A stretch of DNA of 59,309 bases, taken from contig CAAFXS010000053.1 of the NCBI GenBank assembly GCA_900767025.1, positions 1 to 59,309 of the forward strand, in the 5' to 3' direction. Source of the stretch: Clostridia bacterium (GTDB lineage: Bacteria; Bacillota; Clostridia; Oscillospirales; Acutalibacteraceae). The notes under the pieces are model-generated. The model made no database searches. It was not told the DNA's origin and was given only the letters and a program-made list of their open reading frames with translations. The position numbers and the translations under genes are program-made. This document shows positions 50,855-58,593 of this stretch, one piece after another. The number at the start of each line of letters is the position of its first letter. Position 1 is the stretch's first letter.

Positions 50855-51346
50855 AGATCGGAACGGCATACTTCGATTACAGAAAGCACGGACAGTTTGA
50901 GTTTGCAGCTCCTGCCATCCTTTTTGCCTGACTTATCCGCTTTGTTTTCTTCACAGCAAGGAACATCATTAGGCGAAGTTGCGGGAAATGTACTTGGATT
51001 TGTATTCAATCCGGGCGGACAGCTCATTAACGCATCGCTGTTTTATTTGGCTTGTTTGATTGCACTTGGCTACTGCGTTATCAAGGTATTTTTTGATAAT
51101 CTCAAACGTGGAGGAATTCTGCTTATACAAATAGCCGTAGGCAGTCTGTATATGTTTTCAATACCGAGAGGTTACGGAGATGGATTTACATAGTGGATAA
51201 AGCAGATTTTTGCACTGTGTTTAACAACATTTCTTCAAACAACGCTGTTGTTTATGGGATTGCTTACATTCAAAGATAACATGCTGCTTGGAATAGGAAT
51301 TATGCTTTCATCGGCAGAGGTTCCTCGTATAGCAGAACGCTTTTGA
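50848..51346 (+). pseudogene. Conjugative-element remnant (small membrane protein end plus VirB6/TrbL-like fragment)
   Basis: Immediately after the GH38 stub, the frame from 50848 reads VKIGTAYFDYRKHGQFEFAAPAILFA to a stop at 50931. A second frame (open from about 50897) reads LGEVAGNVLGFVFNPGGQLINAS and VFFDNLKRGGILLIQIAVGSLY, then RGYGDGFT. A TAG at 51191-51193 interrupts it, and it resumes in frame with WIKQIFALCLTTFLQTTLL to EVPRIAERF, ending at 51346. These blocks are what I recall from VirB6/TrbL-like membrane proteins of Firmicute integrative conjugative elements. Both ends and the middle are broken, so it is debris of an integrated element. Confidence 0.6.
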
Positions 51347-51373
51347 AGGAATAATTTGAAAGGAATTTTAATA

Positions 51374-52009
51374 ATGAAAGTTAAAGAAACAGAAATCTAC
51401 AATTACATAAGAAGCATCCAATTACACAGGGTATTCATTTCAAGTGTATACAATCTGAAAATCAATTGCAGCCCGGACAATGTTAAGAAAATTGCAAACG
51501 ATAGGTTCTCGGTCGACTGCCTTACAGACTTTATAGAAAACAATAAAGAACTGTTCAAAAGAGTAGTGTTAACACAGTATTTTAAAGAGATACTAAATCC
51601 AATATACTTTACAGTCAAAGAATTGAAAGAAATACAATCAAGTAATGATCCTTTCAGTCATGATGAAATCAACGACATAATGATTCAAGAATTAGAAAAG
51701 GATAATTATATGGATATTGATTGTGATGTAGTTAATTACTGTTTAGAGCTACTAAACAATACCGAAAATACAATGTGCGCAGAGTAAAATAACGCAGAAA
51801 GAGATAATTATGCTTATCATATTGATAACATAAGAGGTTTTGAAATAAGAAGAATATCCAAATTTAGTCACAATGAATTTTGCTATTTCTGTGGAAACAA
51901 TAAATATGAACAGTACAATATAAGGTTCGGTCGCATATTGTTTAATTTTTGTAAAGATTGCAAAGAAAGAATTATAGATCAAATATCTGAAATATTGAAC
52001 ACAAAATAA
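51374..52009 (+). pseudogene. Hypothetical protein interrupted by an in-frame stop, with zinc-ribbon-like tail
   Basis: From ATG 51374 (AAAGGA upstream) 137 residues run to a TAA at 51785-51787. The same frame then stays open for 73 more codons to 52009. The tail contains CYFC and, 19 residues later, CKDC, a plausible four-cysteine zinc ribbon, followed by a helix. The first part is helical and acidic (FTVKELKEIQSSNDPFSHDEIND) with no family I recognise. Continuation in the same frame suggests one original protein of about 211 residues broken by a nonsense change, or stop readthrough. A terminator follows directly at 52010. Confidence 0.5.
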
Positions 52010-52040
52010 CAAAAAAGAGCTGAAAATCAGCTCTTTTTTT
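52010..52040. terminator. Bidirectional terminator between zinc-ribbon gene and tRNA-Gln
   Basis: AAAAAAGAGCTGA and TCAGCTCTTTTTTT form a perfect stem around three or four A residues, with A-tract and T-tract flanks. It serves the plus-strand gene and the minus-strand tRNA. Confidence 0.85.
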
Positions 52041-52041
52041 A

Positions 52042-52115
52042 TGGCAGCGGTGAAAGGATTCGAACCCTTACAAACAGAGTCAGAGTCTGGTGTGCTACCC
52101 TTACACTACACCGCT
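52042..52115 (-). tRNA. tRNA-Gln (CTG anticodon)
   Basis: On the minus strand the acceptor AGCGGTG (52115-52109) pairs with CACCGCT, followed by discriminator G and an encoded CCA. The D arm contains AAGGGTAG, the anticodon loop CTCTGAC gives CTG, and the T loop is TTCGAAT. One mismatch at the outer end of the anticodon stem and one G-T pair in the T stem are tolerated. Confidence 0.88.
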
Positions 52116-52151
52116 ATGTATTAAATTGACTTGAACATTAGAGGATTGTCT

Positions 52152-52265
52152 CTCAAATGTCTCTGTGATTATTTCCGTAAATTTACTTAAATTTACGTTT
52201 CGATTTTCAAAATCTATGGATTAAAACTCAAATTTTAGTGACACTCAAATGTCTCACTAAAAATT
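52152..52265. repeat. Direct and inverted repeats between tRNA-Gln and the serine recombinase
   Basis: The 253 bases between the tRNA and the recombinase stop are non-coding but rich in repeats. CTCAAATGTCTC occurs as a perfect direct repeat at 52152-52163 and 52244-52255. CGTAAATTTA-CT-TAAATTTACG (52176-52197) is a perfect palindrome. The second direct-repeat copy sits inside a near-perfect AATTTTAGTGA/TCACTAAAAATT stem (about 52231-52265), which may also end the recombinase transcript. These could be recombinase binding or attachment sites. Confidence 0.5.
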
Positions 52266-52368
52266 TTATCATATTTTTACAAGCCGAAAAATTAGGCAAT
52301 TTTAGGCAATTTACGGTAATTTTAGAACATTAAAACGGCAGAAACAACTGAATTTCAGCGGTTTCTGC

Positions 52369-53838
52369 TCAATCTGGCAGAGGATTCAAAAGTGAATCCG
52401 AACATTTTTTAATTTTAGACAAGGAGAGCTTCAAAGCATTCTCCTTGTAGTTCAAATAAAATATTGCGTCATCGTCATACAAAACCACTGCATTAACAAA
52501 ATAATTTATCAGCGCTTTACGCTGATTGTGGTCAGTCAAATCTGCTACCTTTGACCTTTCAAAAAATTCCTTGTATTGCTCACGAGTATATTTCGGTTTT
52601 GCAATTTGCTCCTTTGCGATTTCTATTTCAATATCTTTTTTCTTTCCCTCAAGCTCTTGCAAGCGTGTTTTGGTTGAATCTGTTATAATACCTTGCTCAA
52701 TCGCATTAATCATATTCTTGATTTTCTTTTCAACCTTTGATAATTCCTGTTGCAATAGCTTCAGTGTTGTGTTCTCCGACTCCTGCATTTTCATTAAAGA
52801 GTCAATAAGAGATTCAACATAATCATCATTGCTGAGCGTAGCAATAACCACATTCAAAACTGCATTTTCAATTTCATCCTTCTTGACTGCCTTTTTATCA
52901 CAACCACGACCTCGCTTTGCATCAATGCATTTGTAGTAACGATATTTTGTTCCCTGATGATTAACACCGCTTTCGCCAACCATAAATGATTTACATTTTC
53001 CGCAATACAGCTTGGTTGTCAGTATGTATTCATCATCAGCCTTATACTTAGCAGCGGCATGCTTGTTCTGCTCTAATTTGTGTTGCACTCGGTTAAATAG
53101 AGCCGTATCAATAATGGCAGGGATACCACCGGGCTTTACAATATCTCTGAAAATGTACTCGCCGATATATCTCCTGTTAGAAAGAATTTTTGAAATAATA
53201 TTGATAGTAAATCTTCCGCCGCGAGAGTTGGCTGCACCCTTGTTGTTCAAGTCTTCTGCAATTTCCTTCATCGTCATACCGGCATCATAATTCTTGAAAA
53301 TCATACGAACATATGCCGCTGTTTCTTCATCAATTTGAAAATGCCTTTCATCGTCAATGTAATAGCCGAAAGTAATCGGACCACCGTTAAACTTGCATTT
53401 CATAGCATTTTCGGTCAAACCACGAATAACCTTTTCCGAAAGGTCAGCTGAATAGTATTCAGCCATACCCTCAAGTACGGATTCAAGAATAATTCCCTCG
53501 GAGCCTTCGCTTATGTTTTCATTTGCAGATATAACCTTAACACCGTTCTTACGAAGCTGTGCTTTGTAGTGAGCCGAGTCATAACGATTACGGGCGAACC
53601 TGTCTAACTTCCAAACAATGATAACATCAAACATATTCTTTGCAGAATCCTTAATCATTTTCTGAAATGCAGGACGCCTGTCGGTAGTAGCAGAAAACGC
53701 CCTGTCTATATACGAATCTACGATTTGAATATCATTGTGCTTTGCAAATTCCTTGCATTCACGTAGCTGACCTTCAATTGACTCCTCACGCTGATTATCA
53801 CTTGAGTATCGTGCATAAATTACACCGTTCATATTCAA
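52369..53838 (-). CDS. Large serine recombinase
   Basis: A 489-residue site-specific recombinase. The N-terminal resolvase domain has YARYSSDNQ (catalytic Ser12) and VWKLDRFARNRYD. The recombinase domain is at about 160-260 (FGYYIDDERHF, GRFTINIISKILSNRRYIGEY). The zinc-ribbon has LYCGKCKSFM and later cysteines. A coiled coil is at about 345-410 (LKLLQQELSKVEKKIKNMINAIEQG). This architecture belongs to integrases of phages and Tn4451/CTn-like elements. GGAGG precedes both TTG 53838 and ATG 53832, so either may start. It is intact and could mobilise the island to its right; no partner transfer genes are intact in the window. Confidence 0.93.
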   Translation of the reverse strand: MNMNGVIYARYSSDNQREESIEGQLRECKEFAKHNDIQIVDSYIDRAFSATTDRRPAFQKMIKDSAKNMFDVIIVWKLDRFARNRYDSAHYKAQLRKNGVKVISANENISEGSEGIILESVLEGMAEYYSADLSEKVIRGLTENAMKCKFNGGPITFGYYIDDERHFQIDEETAAYVRMIFKNYDAGMTMKEIAEDLNNKGAANSRGGRFTINIISKILSNRRYIGEYIFRDIVKPGGIPAIIDTALFNRVQHKLEQNKHAAAKYKADDEYILTTKLYCGKCKSFMVGESGVNHQGTKYRYYKCIDAKRGRGCDKKAVKKDEIENAVLNVVIATLSNDDYVESLIDSLMKMQESENTTLKLLQQELSKVEKKIKNMINAIEQGIITDSTKTRLQELEGKKKDIEIEIAKEQIAKPKYTREQYKEFFERSKVADLTDHNQRKALINYFVNAVVLYDDDAIFYLNYKENALKLSLSKIKKCSDSLLNPLPD

Positions 53839-53900
53839 TTTTACCTCCTGTGTTGTGCGTTATAACTCTAAACAACAGGAAAGTCAAGACAAAATTATAA

Positions 53901-53924
53901 AGCAGTCCTTAAATCAAGACTGCT
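53901..53924 (-). terminator. Terminator at the end of the HEPN gene
   Basis: AGCAGTC (53901-53907) pairs with GACTGCT (53918-53924); reading leftwards the stem is followed by a T-rich stretch. It overlaps the last codons of the HEPN gene. Confidence 0.6.
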
Positions 53925-55299
53925 TATTATTCTCTTTTTCATTCAACAAATACAAGGCTTTCATAAAAGTAGTACCGACACAAGAAAAATTGTTGTTCTT
54001 TATGTTTTCATCGGCTCCATGCAATAATAAATAACAATATATTATCAACCGTCTTGTATATGTCAAAAGAAAACGAGTATTCATTTTTAATTTTTTATCA
54101 TCAACATTTGAAGTTGTTCTGTGTTCCAATATATTTCTATACTCATCTAATTCAAAAGTTCCAACTTGAAAAGGATTTTCTATTTTATTTTTTTCTCTTA
54201 CAGATTTCATTAAATAGTATAAAGGAATTATCATTGGGTTGTTTATTTCAGAAAATTTTCTATTATCATTTTTAATTTTTGCGTTAAATAACTTATTTTC
54301 AGAGAAAATTACAGCAACATCCTTTCTATCCAAATCATAAACTCTATAAAGCAAGTAGGCTATTTTATCAAAGATTGAATAAATAAAGCTATATGCTGAA
54401 ATCATATCTCTTTGACAAGTATTTTTTTCTGTAGAGTATTCAAAAAACACCCTTCTGCCGTATTTATAATCTTCAACTATCGAATCAAATAAAATTCTGT
54501 GTTCTTTAGATATTGGAATTTCATCAAATGTTTCCCAAGAAGCTTCAGCAAAGAAACCAAAATCATTTAAAGGATTCAAAAATAATTTATTTCTTAAATA
54601 AAAATCCTCTTCCTCTGTCCAATGGTCACTTTTGATATTATTTGGTAATGTAAATTTTAATGTCTTATTAATAGCAGGAACTGCATTTGGATTTATAATT
54701 TTATACACTTTATCAACTATGCTCTTGTCAAAATGAATCTTATTTTTATCACATCTTTTTAACAATTCAATTTGATACGATGATAACTGCATTTTATATT
54801 TTGTATCTGTTTTCATAACAAGACATAACTCTGCTAATATTGATTTATAAAAATTTGCAGTTGAATCACCTGGATCCCTTGTTATTACATTGTCGATATG
54901 TGCTAAACATTCCAAGTATCTACTTGTCATAAAAAGATATGAAGCATACATATTTTTAAACTCAATTAGAACGTCATCCTTGATAATGTCATTATCAATA
55001 ATAGAGAGTCCTATTTGCAAATTTGTCATAGACAACAATTCGGAATATTGAGTTAACTCTTTATTGTCAGTTATTTCTTTTAATTTAAAGAGCGACTCAA
55101 TACGATAATCTTTATTTTCAAATAATTGAGACCACTTATATCTTAAAAGAATCATCAATAATGCAATATATGCTTCTCGTTGGTATACTTCAACATTACC
55201 TTTCAAACATTCTTGATAATAATATTCCATCAACGCACAGTCATTTTCTTTAGATAATATTTCGTATAATTTTTCTTTTGTGATGATTAACTTACTCAT
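53914..55299 (-). CDS. LA2681-like HEPN-domain protein
   Basis: The 461-residue protein has a helical, TPR-like N-terminal half (about 1-200; SRYLECLAHIDNVITRDPGDSTANFYKSI). A C-terminal half resembles the LA2681-type HEPN domain: KLFLNPLNDFGFFAEASWE, DMISAYSFIYSIFDKIAYLLYRVYD, and EYRNILEHR. The last provides the Rx4-6H motif (Arg388, His393) of HEPN ribonucleases. HEPN proteins are frequent toxins and abortive-infection effectors. It lies next to an intact serine recombinase. Its ATG overlaps, by ATGA, the stop of a tiny open frame (55361-55296) that has no good ribosome site. Toxin or defence function is inferred. Confidence 0.72.
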   Translation of the reverse strand: MSKLIITKEKLYEILSKENDCALMEYYYQECLKGNVEVYQREAYIALLMILLRYKWSQLFENKDYRIESLFKLKEITDNKELTQYSELLSMTNLQIGLSIIDNDIIKDDVLIEFKNMYASYLFMTSRYLECLAHIDNVITRDPGDSTANFYKSILAELCLVMKTDTKYKMQLSSYQIELLKRCDKNKIHFDKSIVDKVYKIINPNAVPAINKTLKFTLPNNIKSDHWTEEEDFYLRNKLFLNPLNDFGFFAEASWETFDEIPISKEHRILFDSIVEDYKYGRRVFFEYSTEKNTCQRDMISAYSFIYSIFDKIAYLLYRVYDLDRKDVAVIFSENKLFNAKIKNDNRKFSEINNPMIIPLYYLMKSVREKNKIENPFQVGTFELDEYRNILEHRTTSNVDDKKLKMNTRFLLTYTRRLIIYCYLLLHGADENIKNNNFSCVGTTFMKALYLLNEKENNKQS

Positions 55300-55410
55300 A
55301 ACATATTTCTTAATAAATCAAACAAGCTTATATTTTTTGCTATATCTTCGTTATCTGCCACTTGTTTTTTTATTAGTTGTCAACCTCCAAACAGTCAATT
55401 ATTCGTAAGC

Positions 55411-56445
55411 TTAAATACTTACTCCACTTTCTTTAAAAGTAATAGTCTTATTATCTAAATCAATTTGATATTCAATTCCTAATGGTAATAATCCTGTTGG
55501 CGATGCGTGACCAATATTAACATTGTAAATTATTCCTAAATGTTCGCAATCAAACTCATTAACTATTTTTTTAAAAACTTCTTTATATTCCTCATAATAT
55601 ATCTCATCTTGAGGTTTGCCAACAATAATCCCCTTAATTGATTTTAATATACCTTGTGCCCCTAAATTTCTTAAATAATACAGAACATAATCAGGTTTAG
55701 GCTTTTCTTCACTGGTTTCAATCAGTAAGATCTTGTCTTTCCATTCATCCGATTTAGGCCATATTTCTGTGCCGACAATCATTGGAAACACATCAAGGCA
55801 GCCACCAATTAGCTCTCCGGCAATAACACCCGAACCGTTTATAATTTCGTATCCGTGTTCTTCTTTACGTAATTTTTTTAAACGGTTTATGTTTTTTTCA
55901 TTCCACTCAACATAATCGTCCGACCAGTAATCACAGGACTTTACTTCGTAATTCGTTGTGTCTTTGAATAAAATGTTTTCTACAGCCTCTTTAGTATAAT
56001 CAAACATTTTAACATATTCACCAAATTCGCACATAACCGACGGACCGTAATAAGAAACTAATCCTGCTTTTCTCATCATAAAATGACTTACCGTTGTATC
56101 TGAATATCCCATAAAGATTTTAGGATTATTCTTTATTATATCATAGTCTATGTAAGGTAACAATCTTATTGAGTCGCTTCCGCCGATGGCACAAAATATA
56201 CCTTTAATTGACGCATCTCTAAAAGCATCCATTAAATCTTTTACTCTAAGCTCAGGATGATTATATACAAACTCACTACCTTTAAGTGCATTTGGCATAG
56301 CGACAACACTTAGCCCGAAATCTTTTTCTAATCTTTCTTTTGCAATATAGTACTTATGGATTAGTTTTTCATCTCCTAATCCTCCCCAAGATAAACTTAC
56401 AATTGCAATTTTATCTCCTCTTTTCAGTGCGTTAGGCTTTATCAT
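55411..56445 (-). CDS. S66 peptidase, MccF/LD-carboxypeptidase-like
   Basis: A 344-residue S66-family serine peptidase. The N-terminal domain contains GDKIAIVSLSWGG and IFCAIGGSDSIRLLPYID, and FMGYSDTT holds the nucleophile Ser115. The C-terminal domain has GELIGGCLDVFP, LLIETSEEKP (Glu243) and NVNIGHASP (His313), completing the Ser-Glu-His triad. The family includes muropeptide LD-carboxypeptidase and MccF, which inactivates microcin-C-like nucleotide peptides. No signal peptide is seen, fitting a cytoplasmic MccF-like role. AAGGTGG precedes the ATG, 16 bases after the GNAT gene. Which role applies cannot be decided from sequence alone. Confidence 0.88.
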   Translation of the reverse strand: MIKPNALKRGDKIAIVSLSWGGLGDEKLIHKYYIAKERLEKDFGLSVVAMPNALKGSEFVYNHPELRVKDLMDAFRDASIKGIFCAIGGSDSIRLLPYIDYDIIKNNPKIFMGYSDTTVSHFMMRKAGLVSYYGPSVMCEFGEYVKMFDYTKEAVENILFKDTTNYEVKSCDYWSDDYVEWNEKNINRLKKLRKEEHGYEIINGSGVIAGELIGGCLDVFPMIVGTEIWPKSDEWKDKILLIETSEEKPKPDYVLYYLRNLGAQGILKSIKGIIVGKPQDEIYYEEYKEVFKKIVNEFDCEHLGIIYNVNIGHASPTGLLPLGIEYQIDLDNKTITFKESGVSI

Positions 56446-56461
56446 AATACCACCTTAATCA

Positions 56462-56974
56462 TCAATCATTACCTATCCAATATCTTTGCTTAACAACACC
56501 ATCAAAAACATAATCCGTTTCTAATTTGCCACCATTGTTCATTATGCTCTTTGCACTTGCAATGTTTTGTTTTTCACAACACATTAGCACTTTATCAATT
56601 CCGAGCTTTTTTGCCTCCTGTAATGCGAGCCCTATCATTGCAGTGGCGTAGCCTTTTCTTCTTTCGCTCGGTCTAATTCCGTCTCCTATATGTCCACCGT
56701 TTTTAGATAGTTTCTCTGTAAGGTAATGCCTTATTGTTACTGCACCAACAAAAATGTTTCTATCAACATCCAAACAAAAATATGTAGTTTCAGGTACAAT
56801 TCCGTTAATTTCCTTATCTCTGCACAAGTTGTTCATATAGTAATCAAAAGTGTGATAATCGTTAACAGCGATAGATGTAGGAAATATTTTTTCATCATAA
56901 GATGTCCATTCATCCATCATCTCAAACAATTGCTCTTTATATTCATTTGTTAGTTTAACTAATTTTATATTCAT
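56462..56974 (-). CDS. GNAT-family acetyltransferase
   Basis: A 170-residue GNAT protein. The acetyl-CoA loop is GDGIRPSERRKGYATAMIGLALQEAKKLG (R/QxxGxG/A as RRKGYA), preceded by a beta strand FVGAVTIRHYL. The C-terminal part contains VLMCCEKQNIASAKSIMNNGGKLE, typical of the RimJ/RimL or acetyltransferase_3 branch. The substrate is unknown. It is three bases after another GNAT gene and 16 bases before the S66 peptidase, in an apparent operon. AGGA precedes the ATG. Confidence 0.9.
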   Translation of the reverse strand: MNIKLVKLTNEYKEQLFEMMDEWTSYDEKIFPTSIAVNDYHTFDYYMNNLCRDKEINGIVPETTYFCLDVDRNIFVGAVTIRHYLTEKLSKNGGHIGDGIRPSERRKGYATAMIGLALQEAKKLGIDKVLMCCEKQNIASAKSIMNNGGKLETDYVFDGVVKQRYWIGND

Positions 56975-56977
56975 AAT

Positions 56978-57415
56978 TTATCCTTTACGCAGTATCTTTT
57001 CCATCACAATCTCATTACCATCAGTTTCTCCTGTATGGTGAAAACCAAGTTTCAAATATAGATTTTTTGCTGTTTCGTCCCCATCAACATAACATAGAAT
57101 TACTCTATCAAAAGCTCCGTCGTCTTTCATTTTTTGAAGAACTAACTCGGCTGCTTTATATCCGTATCCTTTACCTTGAAATCTTTCATCAATAAAAAAT
57201 TGACTGAAATCATACGCATCGTCGAGGTCGTAGTACATAGCCATTCCGATAGGTGTTTCGTCATCATAAATAACAAAGGCTTGGCTCCTGTTATTACGAA
57301 AGGCGTATGCTCTTGCCAATATTCTGTTTGAATCCGAAACAAATTTGTTTTGGTCATCACGAACTTTCAGACCGAGCCTCCAATTATCCGGATTTATTGC
57401 TTCTAAACAAACCAT
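56978..57415 (-). CDS. GNAT-family acetyltransferase
   Basis: The protein contains the GNAT core: GMAMYYDLDDAYDFSQFFIDERFQGKGYGYKAAELVL, with the Q/RxxGxGxxA acetyl-CoA loop QGKGYGYKA. The late strand is RVILCYVDGDETAKNLYLKLGFHHTGE. I prefer ATG 57415 (145 residues, MVCLEAINPDNW), with GAGG nine bases upstream; a GTG at 57430 in the same frame overlaps the ribosome site. It resembles spermidine/BltD-like acetyltransferases, but the substrate is unknown. It follows the broken cytidine deaminase by a few bases. Confidence 0.88.
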   Translation of the reverse strand: MVCLEAINPDNWRLGLKVRDDQNKFVSDSNRILARAYAFRNNRSQAFVIYDDETPIGMAMYYDLDDAYDFSQFFIDERFQGKGYGYKAAELVLQKMKDDGAFDRVILCYVDGDETAKNLYLKLGFHHTGETDGNEIVMEKILRKG

Positions 57416-57437
57416 ATCATTTGTCCTCACAAGTGTT

Positions 57438-57847
57438 TTAATAAGGAAAAGGCATTAAATTTTCAAGATTAACAACCGTTCCTTCATTATCCAGAACAAC
57501 CTTAATATCTTTCGAGTTGTTAAGTTGCCACATAAATTCACGACAGGCACCGCAAGGTGGTATTACCTTACCTGTTTTAGTAACAGCAATAATCATTTCA
57601 ACATCATACTCGACATTCGTAATCATTGTTGATAACGCATTTCTTTCGGCACACATGCCAAGTGAACAATCAGTATCTATACAAACACCGGTATAGACAT
57701 TGCCACTCTTGGTTAGAATAGCCGCACCTACACCGCCTGAACACATTGCTCATTTATAACTTTTGGTATTGCTACTGATTTTGCCATATCATATAGATTT
57801 TTAATCTGCTCATCCTGAATGAGCGTGCTATCGAATTTTTTTATCAT
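57438..57847 (-). pseudogene. cdd: Cytidine deaminase, frameshifted
   Basis: The first frame begins at ATG 57847, with GGAG upstream, and reads MIKKFDSTLIQDEQI to KVINEQ before ending at a TAG at 57730-57728. The second frame takes over near 57746 and reads CSGGVGAAILTKSG, GMCAERNAL (zinc Cys and catalytic Glu) and PPCGACREF (two zinc Cys). Joined, the two frames give a normal cytidine/blasticidin-S-deaminase-type protein of about 135 residues. The offset is not a multiple of three, so an indel around 57740-57750 breaks it. The second part alone lacks a ribosome site and the first helix. A sequencing or assembly error is an alternative. Confidence 0.72.
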
Positions 57848-57871
57848 TTTAGTGTTCTCCTAAATACCAAG

Positions 57872-58237
57872 TTAGATATGTAACGGAATGTTTTCAAGAA
57901 ATGTTCTTTCAACATTTGCTTTCGTTATACCATATTCAATCATTTCATCCCAAGATTTATTTCTGTGCCGAGATATTTTGAAGTATTTTCCTTGGAGAAT
58001 TACATACAATGATTTCCTATTGAAAGCGTGAATATACCAAGTTGGCAAAACACAATCTTTCAAAATTTCACAAATGCTCTCAATATCATTATCATCAATG
58101 TGATATTCATTTGTGTGCCAAATCGGGCATTCATCCTCCGGAATATTTTCAATTCTTTGGGAATAAAAATATGGTTTTAAATTTTCAAGTACACTCCTAT
58201 CGGAAACACTTTCTTCAATAACACCGAGCTTAAACAT
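57872..58237 (-). CDS. Hypothetical protein, paralogue of its upstream neighbour
   Basis: I do not recognise this 121-residue protein. The start is ATG 58237, with AAGGAG eleven bases upstream; a longer frame to 58282 overlaps the preceding gene. It is related to the 116-residue neighbour: VIEESVSDRSVLE here corresponds to IIEESLKDKSIID there, and PTWYIHAFNRKSLYVILQGKYFKI to PIWYCDLKCDDYHYIIYNDMIFKV. Both have an acidic start, a tryptophan-tyrosine strand and a basic helix at the end. The stop of the neighbour and this start are two bases apart. A small immunity-like or antitoxin-like protein is possible but unsupported. Confidence 0.7.
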   Translation of the reverse strand: MFKLGVIEESVSDRSVLENLKPYFYSQRIENIPEDECPIWHTNEYHIDDNDIESICEILKDCVLPTWYIHAFNRKSLYVILQGKYFKISRHRNKSWDEMIEYGITKANVERTFLENIPLHI

Positions 58238-58239
58238 AA

Positions 58240-58590
58240 TTAGTTTTTCTCCTTTGCCCAAGTGGCATTTGGTAATTGACATTCTGGAATACCTCTTTTG
58301 AGACCGTACTCCTTTGCTGCCTCGTATTGTTCACCGTAATTACGATTAACCTTAAATATCATATCGTTGTAGATTATGTAATGGTAATCATCACATTTCA
58401 AATCGCAATACCATATAGGTGCGTCAACCATTGCAGTCTGCAACAGCGGTAAAACATCGTTAAGCCTGCTCTCGTCTATTTCCACTATCCACATTATACC
58501 GTTATCGTTGATTTCTTCAATGATTTCAAATTCATCAATAATAGATTTATCCTTTAAGCTTTCTTCAATTATGCAACCTGAATATTTCAT
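58240..58590 (-). CDS. Hypothetical protein, paralogue of its downstream neighbour
   Basis: A 116-residue acidic protein with no family I recognise. It has a GAGG ribosome site, alternating beta strands (GIMWIVEIDES, APIWYCDLKCDDYHYIIYND) and a C-terminal helix (EQYEAAKEYGLKRGIP). Its similarity to the next gene shows a tandem duplication followed by divergence (roughly a quarter of positions seem shared by eye). It lies three bases after the DUF2461 gene, so all three are likely one transcript. Confidence 0.7.
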   Translation of the reverse strand: MKYSGCIIEESLKDKSIIDEFEIIEEINDNGIMWIVEIDESRLNDVLPLLQTAMVDAPIWYCDLKCDDYHYIIYNDMIFKVNRNYGEQYEAAKEYGLKRGIPECQLPNATWAKEKN

Positions 58591-58593
58591 ATT

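Noticed and set aside
52042..52115. tRNA-Gln as the integration site of the recombinase island
   Set aside because: I looked for a second copy of the tRNA 3' end further right in the window and saw none; large serine recombinases also rarely use tRNA genes. The repeat cluster next to it is a better candidate.
55296..55361. Tiny frame upstream of the HEPN gene as an antitoxin gene
   Set aside because: At about 21 codons it is too short for a usual antitoxin and its GTG lacks a properly spaced ribosome site; kept only as a remark in the HEPN entry.
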